Positions 41,356 to 42,070 of a stretch of 42,070 nt of DNA are shown piece after piece. The notes under the pieces were generated by a model that was given only the letters and a program-made list of their open reading frames with translations, was not told where the DNA came from and did not search any database. Every line of letters begins with the position of its first letter. The stretch's first letter is position 1. The stretch comes from Flavobacteriaceae bacterium (GTDB lineage: Bacteria > Bacteroidota > Bacteroidia > Flavobacteriales > Flavobacteriaceae). The stretch spans positions 1-42,070 of the forward strand of contig JAURDG010000001.1 of assembly GCA_030828025.1 (NCBI GenBank), given 5' to 3'. The translations under genes were made by a program, and so were the position numbers.

Positions 41356-42070
41356 TTAGTTCTTCTTTAATGTTTATAGACCCCAACAAACCTGATTTAT
41401 GCAGCGCATTGCCTTCCAATCTAAAGGGTGCTGTTGTCCATGTAAGTCGGTCTTTTTCTGCTAATTTTTGATCTCCTATGAGTCTGTTGGACCATGTATT
41501 GGTAACCTTTATTTCTAAAGTGTTCTTTCCTTTTTTTAGGGCTTCTGATATATTAATTTGGTAGGGATGGGTCCAAATAACACCACAGTTTATTCCATTT
41601 AAAGTCACTTCAGCAATATTGTTTATGTCTTCGAAAGCTAACCATAAATTGTGAGTTACTGAGCGCTCCCAATCAAAAGTGTTTACATAAAGAGTGGTTC
41701 CTGAATAATACTTAATGCTGTCATTTTCAGATCTACTCCAGTCAAACAATTTTTTTGTCTTAATTGGCATTGAGGGACCGTGATATGCTTTGTCAAACTG
41801 AAGTGTCCAATTGCCGTTCAACTCTTGAACGATATTCCATTTTTTTATGTTAGACTTTTCCCCTGAACTCGTTTTGGTAGTGGGTTCTTTAAAGATAACA
41901 AAAAAAGATTCGTTTTTAGCAAAAGGCAACACCATCTCTATTCTGTTATTGTTCAATTTCCAGTTATGAATTTTGGATTCAATTCCTGAAACGGGATGAT
42001 ATAGGTATGGAACTCTGCCCGAAACCCTAAAAGATAGAGTTCGGGTAACAGACCTGTCTAATTGATTTGA
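41333..42070 (-). CDS. Alpha-L-rhamnosidase, GH106 (C-terminal part, start beyond window)
   Basis: The frame is open from base 42070 down to the stop at 41333, 245 residues, so this is the 3' end of a longer gene. A TTG at 41956 in mid-domain is not a real start, since the in-frame upstream part reads VSGRVPYLYHPVSGI, matching the GH106 region before the C-terminal sandwich. Further marks are FFVIF, ELNGNWTLQFD, IKYYSGTTLYV, AEVTLNGINCGVIWTHPYQINI and VTNTWSNRLIGD, all typical of GH106. The catalytic barrel lies outside, so active-site residues cannot be checked. GH106 removes alpha-L-rhamnose and occurs in both RG-I and RG-II systems. It is the first gene of the right operon visible here. 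Confidence 0.88.
   Translation of the reverse strand, partial: SNQLDRSVTRTLSFRVSGRVPYLYHPVSGIESKIHNWKLNNNRIEMVLPFAKNESFFVIFKEPTTKTSSGEKSNIKKWNIVQELNGNWTLQFDKAYHGPSMPIKTKKLFDWSRSENDSIKYYSGTTLYVNTFDWERSVTHNLWLAFEDINNIAEVTLNGINCGVIWTHPYQINISEALKKGKNTLEIKVTNTWSNRLIGDQKLAEKDRLTWTTAPFRLEGNALHKSGLLGSINIKEELNEYHHER

Noticed and set aside
41333..41956. A complete 207-residue gene starting at TTG 41956
   Set aside because: The frame continues upstream to the window end with GH106-like sequence, so this is a fragment of a larger gene.
1..42070. Fucoidan or ulvan PUL
   Set aside because: No sulfatase, GH29, GH107 or ulvan lyase gene is visible, while pectate lyases, GH28 and a GH140-like gene point to a pectic substrate.

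Overview
The window comes from a member of the Bacteroidota, most likely a flavobacterium. The DNA is visibly AT-rich. It carries a SusC/SusD outer-membrane glycan importer pair, several lipoproteins with an LxxC-type lipobox, and many secreted carbohydrate-active enzymes packed head to tail with gaps of 0-12 bp or short overlaps. This is one large polysaccharide utilisation locus (PUL) that fills the window and continues past both ends. No tRNA, rRNA, CRISPR, insertion sequence or transcription regulator is visible, and no stretch over 300 bp lacks a gene. The longest intergenic regions are about 190 bp (28591-28780) and about 122 bp (23125-23246).

Layout. (A) Right-hand minus-strand operon, read from 42070 down to 31264: 3'-part of a GH106 rhamnosidase, a sialate-O-acetylesterase-type SGNH esterase, a DUF5703-type protein, a large multidomain PL1 pectate lyase, a GH127 enzyme, and L-fucose isomerase. 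(B) A short plus-strand pair, 28781-31228: a DapA/NanA-superfamily aldolase and a sodium:solute symporter. It converges on fucose isomerase and diverges from susC. (C) Left-hand minus-strand operon, read from 28590 down to 1: SusC, SusD, PL1, DUF3826, PL1, a beta-helix/DUF6298-like protein, GH140, GH28, a GH43-like lipoprotein, a sialidase-fold beta-propeller, GH78, an STN-domain esterase, GH95, an MGH1-like lipoprotein, and the 5'-part of a second GH78.

How it may work (inference). Three pectate lyases and a GH28 polygalacturonase indicate a homogalacturonan-type backbone. The side-chain enzymes (GH140 apiosidase family, GH95 with a Thr where fucosidases carry His, GH78 x2, GH106, GH127, GH43-like, esterases) resemble the set known for rhamnogalacturonan II (RG-II) degradation in Bacteroides thetaiotaomicron. 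The cytoplasmic genes fit too: fucose isomerase could take L-fucose or L-galactose. The aldolase/symporter pair could take a 2-keto-3-deoxy sugar acid such as KDO or DHA, which are RG-II constituents. The main alternative is an apiose-bearing galacturonan such as seagrass apiogalacturonan. The most novel parts are proteins without an assigned activity: the beta-helix/DUF6298-like protein, the DUF5703 protein that looks like a distant GH95 relative with conserved acidic residues, the propeller protein, the MGH1-like lipoprotein, and the STN-esterase fusion. Family assignments come from reading motifs by eye; no database search was run.
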